Part shown: positions 6,735 to 9,768 of the stretch, one piece after another | How the letters are laid out: every line of letters begins with the position of its first letter | Position numbering within the stretch: the first letter of the stretch is position 1 | DNA from: an archaeon | GTDB taxonomy: Archaea; Asgardarchaeota; Hermodarchaeia; Hermodarchaeales; Hermodarchaeaceae | Reading direction: 5' to 3' | NCBI GenBank assembly: GCA_016550425.1 | Contig: JABXGS010000149.1 | Location: forward strand, 1-9,768 | DNA length: 9,768 nucleotides | Made by a program: the position numbers and the translations under genes | The notes under the pieces: model-generated | Told to the model about the DNA's origin: nothing | The model's input: only the letters and a program-made list of their open reading frames with translations | Databases searched by the model: none

Positions 6735-6746
6735 AAATACTTAAGA
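6735..6746. promoter_or_regulatory. Weak candidate TATA region serving either direction
   Basis: The plus-strand AAATACTTAAGA (CTTAAG core) is the most AT-rich, TATA-like spot in the divergent region. In the plus direction, usual archaeal spacing would place the transcript start around 6765-6772, just before the first stem-loop; in the minus direction it would start around 6714, before the short ORF. The match to a TATA consensus is poor. Confidence 0.15.
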
Positions 6747-6772
6747 ACGCGTATTTCACGGCTCTAGGTAGA

Positions 6773-6830
6773 CTCTGAGGAGGGAACTTGCCCTCACCAG
6801 AGCAGGTGCATAGCACCCTTGCGGCTGCAG
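6773..6830 (+). promoter_or_regulatory. Candidate structured 5' leader with consecutive stem-loops
   Basis: Stem 1 has two perfect 5-bp helices, CTCTG(6773-6777)/CAGAG(6798-6802) and GAGGG(6780-6784)/CCCTC(6791-6795). They are separated by a symmetric AG/AC internal loop and closed by the loop AACTTG. Stem 2 is GGTGC(6805-6809)/GCACC(6813-6817) with an ATA loop, and GCA/TGC flanks can extend it over a small bulge. A weak third hairpin TGC-GGCT-GCA (6820-6829) precedes an A-run (6830-6836). The block ends 30 nt before the surface-protein ATG. CACC in stem 2 is also complementary to the GGTG of the ribosome-binding site. I do not match it to a known riboswitch, tRNA or guide-RNA class. The frame is also open here without an ATG, so non-coding status is inferred. 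Confidence 0.33.
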
Positions 6831-6849
6831 AAAAAATTCGCCTACTGAA

Positions 6850-6854
6850 GGTGG
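6850..6854 (+). promoter_or_regulatory. Ribosome-binding site of the surface-protein gene
   Basis: GGTGG (AAGGTGG with upstream bases) lies 5 nt before ATG 6860, a good archaeal Shine-Dalgarno match. It supports that ATG over the in-frame TTG 6788, GTG 6806 and GTG 6851 farther upstream. Confidence 0.55.
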
Positions 6855-6859
6855 CTACT

Positions 6860-9768
6860 ATGAGGCGTACTCAACTCCTTTCCTTATTCTTCCTCACAAT
6901 GTTATGTTTACCGCTACTTCCCATCAACCTCCTTAACGGGATCTCTCCCCAAGCATCCTCTACACCGGCTTTTCGGATGCCTCCTGATTTGCCAGCTCCC
7001 GCAATACCGACACTCCCAATTACTTCTGATACCTCATATCAACTCCCCGATACAACTGCACAACGACCTGAATTCGCATCCTCAGATCCAGTTCTACCTG
7101 AAATCACCAACCCGCAAATTGGAACAGGAAATCAACGAGCCGCTCAGCTCTATTGGAATATCAGCCAAACCTTCACAGATCGTACTCGTGATACCGACTA
7201 CCAAGTCGCCATCGAGAAAGGGATGCTTTATCATGACTCCAGCTTTTTCTCCAGACTAGGTAACATAAGCTCGTGGAAAGACTTCCAATTAGTAGAGAAC
7301 TATGATCCACTAAATGGCTGGGTTTATTACTGGCCCATGGACTACGCCAAATGGCCTGGTGAAATCACCTTCATGGCATTCAACCTCACTGGGAAAATGC
7401 CCGTAATCATGACCGAATTTGCGATCTACCTCCGTTCCCTTCCAGGCTCACTATGTTCTGGAGTAGTAAACTATACTATCTTCGCTGCAGAAGCGAATTC
7501 AACATCTGGATTAGGCACTCGTCCCAATCTCTCTGCACAACTTGGACCATGGATGCTGGAATCCGTCGATATTCCAACTAACCAAGAACAATGGTGGAGT
7601 CTTCCAACGCTACCCATTCCTCTTGATCCAGGAATGACCTATGCCAATACTTTCTATTTCGCTATTACCATGACACCCGACACCTCGATAAATTGGGCAC
7701 TTATGGAAGACGTCGGTACACCTCCTTGGGGGGATGGTGAAGATGAAGGCGATGCTTGGAACTCCTACCCTTATCCAACCTTAAATTTCCTTTCTGGACC
7801 TTCACTTGACTTCTTCCTCGTCTGTGCATATGAACGATTTCCGTATCCCAGCGAGATTGGCCTCACAGTAGATGGTGCGCTTGTCTACGACATTTACCCA
7901 ATGCCTGGAGTCGGATACTATGATGGTGGCTGGCACAGTCCAGCAATCAATATGACCAACAGAGTTCGCTATTATGATGTTGAGCAAATCATTTCAGGTC
8001 TAACCTTTGATGTCACATGGCTGGGTCGGTTTTATGAAACTCTGTTTGCCACAACCCGATTCCAAGTGTGGTCCAACCGCACAACTGTTGACTGGAATAT
8101 CACACTTTATGCAGACTACCCCACTGGGGCTATCGACCAATCAATATTAATTTCCATTGAAGATGACTGGACTATCACTCAAGTTTTCCATAATGGAGTA
8201 CCTCATGCCGATTGGTTCACTTGGTCTCAAGCAGGACAATATTGGATTCAAATTGAAGATGCAGACGATGGTGAATGGGTCATCCAATGTGAATCACCCG
8301 ATTATGTTGTCGATGTGTTTGTACGGAATCAATACGATGTTATTGTCACCGAGGTGTACTCAGCTGACTGGGTTACCATTTATGGTCATATTCAAAATTC
8401 CCTGGGCAATAACGTCTCCAATGGTCAAGGATACTTATTCGTTTATGATCCCTTTGATACCCTAAACTGGACAGACTTCAATTGGTTAATACCGCCACCG
8501 CCTGCACTTATCGACTTTTATTGGAACGTCTGGCAAACTGCATTCGCCCTTGGAGATTACACACTTCATGTCTTATGGTTCAACGGGTATGAAGCCGGAA
8601 TGCGAGAAATCACCCTCAAAGTTAACGAATCTCCAACTTATCTTACTATTCACGCGGAAGAACCACCTCCCGGTTTCGATATAGTTCGCGGTCAAAAAAT
8701 CGAGCTCATCGTCTATTATGAAGACTATACCTTCTACCCGTTATACGAAGCAACTGTCACAGTCGAAAATGACACCAGCGGTTCAGACTGGGATACCTAT
8801 GATGTCTATAACCTCGCTGGTGAAGGATATTATGGCTATTACCATATTGTCATCTTTACCGACAATGCCAGTGTAAATGTCCAACATAACATCACACTTC
8901 ACGTGGTTCAAAATACCTACCAAGAGCGAACCTACCCAAAAACCTTCAAAATCAAGAGTGCCGCATCCCATATTATCTTTATCAACGGTGCTGGACTCGA
9001 CAACAGCAGCGGGGTCTGGCGTACCAGCCCTGAACCCCTAATCAACTCCACAAACCATGAATTTACCATTCTTTACACGGATGATGTTGGTATTCCGATT
9101 TCTGGCGCCATTATTTTTGCCTATCTGGTGAAAGGACCAACTGAATACGATTATCGGCGCTTGGATTGGGAAGACCTCTCTGAAGGTGAAGTCACAACAG
9201 GTCTCCGCGGACAATACAATATCACAGTCGATCTGAACCCGATTCGTGGTGTTAGCTTCCATGAAGGCGAAGAAGCGGTCCTCATCGTCTCTGCGTATCA
9301 TCCGGCTCTCGAAGCTCCCGAAGAAGGAATTGCCTTTGTACGCCCACAACCACGTCCGTCTGTGATTAATGTACCATTGGAGTTCCAAAATATTGTGCTC
9401 TACGAAGATTGGCAATACCCGACTATTGAGCATCCGACTATCCTGCGAGTTGTTCTCCGTGACACCCTCACTGGCGAAGACCTCTCACATGGTTCAGTCA
9501 AAGCTGGAATCAATGGTGGTGATAATGTAACTTTGACTCTTGCTACGCCGGGTATTGGACTTTATGAAATCCCCAGTTTGACCACCGAAGGACGTGAACC
9601 TGGAATCTATAATGTTACTATCTATGCTGAGGCACGAGATTTCACAGACGCCATTGCCGTAATTACATTAACCGTGTTACCAAAACAGACAATTGGATAC
9701 AACGTTCAATCTAATTTTGACATTCTAACGGTTCCAAATCATGGACGAGACTGGTGGATGAATCTCCA
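6860..9768 (+). CDS. Large secreted, sequon-rich surface protein with Ig-like beta domains; 3' end cut by the window
   Basis: The frame is open without a stop from ATG 6860 to the window end: 969 codons plus 2 bases. A signal peptide is clear: basic MRRTQ, then a hydrophobic core of about 20 residues (LLSLFFLTMLCLPLLP...), with likely cleavage around the ISPQASS region, followed by a proline-rich linker (about 40-90). Residues 95-490 form a large aromatic- and tryptophan-rich, probably all-beta region. From about 492, 594, 704 and 837 come four segments with alternating beta patterns and G-Y-(T/N)-(L/I/V)-T-(V/I) strands, such as GIYNVTIYAE and GQYNITVDL, typical of Ig-like modules. I count 20 N-X-S/T sequons and only four cysteines; acidic residues clearly outnumber basic ones. 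No catalytic motif, lipobox or C-terminal anchor is visible; the anchor would lie beyond the edge. Function is unknown: S-layer, adhesin or extracellular binding protein are options. Confidence 0.88.
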   Translation, partial: MRRTQLLSLFFLTMLCLPLLPINLLNGISPQASSTPAFRMPPDLPAPAIPTLPITSDTSYQLPDTTAQRPEFASSDPVLPEITNPQIGTGNQRAAQLYWNISQTFTDRTRDTDYQVAIEKGMLYHDSSFFSRLGNISSWKDFQLVENYDPLNGWVYYWPMDYAKWPGEITFMAFNLTGKMPVIMTEFAIYLRSLPGSLCSGVVNYTIFAAEANSTSGLGTRPNLSAQLGPWMLESVDIPTNQEQWWSLPTLPIPLDPGMTYANTFYFAITMTPDTSINWALMEDVGTPPWGDGEDEGDAWNSYPYPTLNFLSGPSLDFFLVCAYERFPYPSEIGLTVDGALVYDIYPMPGVGYYDGGWHSPAINMTNRVRYYDVEQIISGLTFDVTWLGRFYETLFATTRFQVWSNRTTVDWNITLYADYPTGAIDQSILISIEDDWTITQVFHNGVPHADWFTWSQAGQYWIQIEDADDGEWVIQCESPDYVVDVFVRNQYDVIVTEVYSADWVTIYGHIQNSLGNNVSNGQGYLFVYDPFDTLNWTDFNWLIPPPPALIDFYWNVWQTAFALGDYTLHVLWFNGYEAGMREITLKVNESPTYLTIHAEEPPPGFDIVRGQKIELIVYYEDYTFYPLYEATVTVENDTSGSDWDTYDVYNLAGEGYYGYYHIVIFTDNASVNVQHNITLHVVQNTYQERTYPKTFKIKSAASHIIFINGAGLDNSSGVWRTSPEPLINSTNHEFTILYTDDVGIPISGAIIFAYLVKGPTEYDYRRLDWEDLSEGEVTTGLRGQYNITVDLNPIRGVSFHEGEEAVLIVSAYHPALEAPEEGIAFVRPQPRPSVINVPLEFQNIVLYEDWQYPTIEHPTILRVVLRDTLTGEDLSHGSVKAGINGGDNVTLTLATPGIGLYEIPSLTTEGREPGIYNVTIYAEARDFTDAIAVITLTVLPKQTIGYNVQSNFDILTVPNHGRDWWMNL

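Larger units (their letters stand above)
6619..6859. other. Divergent intergenic region between the F420/cysS run and the surface-protein gene
   Basis: The only substantial stretch (about 240 bp) without a firm gene. It must carry the start signals for both the minus-strand run and the plus-strand surface-protein gene. It contains the short minus-strand ORF, a weak AT-rich element near 6735-6746 and a cluster of stem-loops from 6773 onward on the plus strand. No tRNA, long repeat or mobile-element end is visible. Confidence 0.7.

Noticed and set aside
6770..6840. tRNA, SRP RNA or C/D-box guide RNA in the stem-loop cluster
   Set aside because: No TTC-loop and acceptor combination, no CCA-pairing ends and no convincing C/D boxes on either strand, so I kept only an unspecified structured leader.
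6860..6920. Lipoprotein signal (cysteine in TMLC)
   Set aside because: The residues before the cysteine do not fit a lipobox, and the hydrophobic core continues well past it, so an ordinary signal peptide is more likely.
8157..8465. Plus-strand ORF inside the surface-protein gene
   Set aside because: It is in another frame of the long secreted-protein gene, which has continuous, sensible coding across the region.
9038..9433. 131-codon minus-strand ORF
   Set aside because: Antisense shadow of the surface-protein gene, with no start signal or recognisable motif.

Overview
The window reads as an archaeal chromosome segment. The signs are a CofD-type coenzyme F420 gene, a GlmM-like mutase beside a sugar-1-phosphate nucleotidyltransferase with a left-handed beta-helix tail (an arrangement familiar from methanogens), GGTG/GGAGG ribosome-binding sites, non-AUG starts, and a very long sequon-rich secreted surface protein of the kind common in archaea, including Asgard lineages. 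The exact lineage cannot be fixed from the sequence alone; an Asgard-type archaeon is a guess. All genes look intact except the two cut by the window edges. I see no tRNA, rRNA, CRISPR array, insertion sequence or phage gene.

Layout. Positions 1-2279, plus strand: two tandem alpha-D-phosphohexomutase paralogs. The first is cut by the left edge; the second is complete and GlmM-like. Positions 6618-2272, minus strand: a tight four-gene run in transcription order, namely an FMN nitroreductase resembling the C-terminal domain of FbiB, cofD, cysS, and the nucleotidyltransferase/acyltransferase-like gene. Stop-start distances in this run are 4 nt, 48 nt and a 4-nt ATGA overlap. The run converges on the second mutase, and the two coding regions overlap by 8 bp. 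Positions 6619-6859: the only sizeable intergenic region, about 240 bp and divergent. It holds a candidate 28-codon ORF on the minus strand and, on the plus strand, a candidate structured leader. Positions 6860-9768, plus strand: the first 969 codons of a secreted protein that continues beyond the right edge.

How the genes may work together. The mutases and the nucleotidyltransferase would supply activated amino sugars or hexoses (UDP-GlcNAc-like products) for glycoconjugates. The surface protein has about 20 N-glycosylation sequons and is a plausible end consumer. The nitroreductase and CofD probably act in F420 biosynthesis: CofD joins a three-carbon phosphate unit to Fo, and an FbiB-like flavin domain could reduce a dehydro-F420-0 intermediate. 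cysS is a housekeeping gene placed in the same run.

The points most worth following are the nitroreductase-cofD pairing, the apparent CTG start of the nitroreductase, the stem-loop cluster ahead of the surface-protein gene, and the surface protein itself. That protein is an uninterrupted reading frame with no stop inside the window, so a caller that requires a stop codon would miss it.
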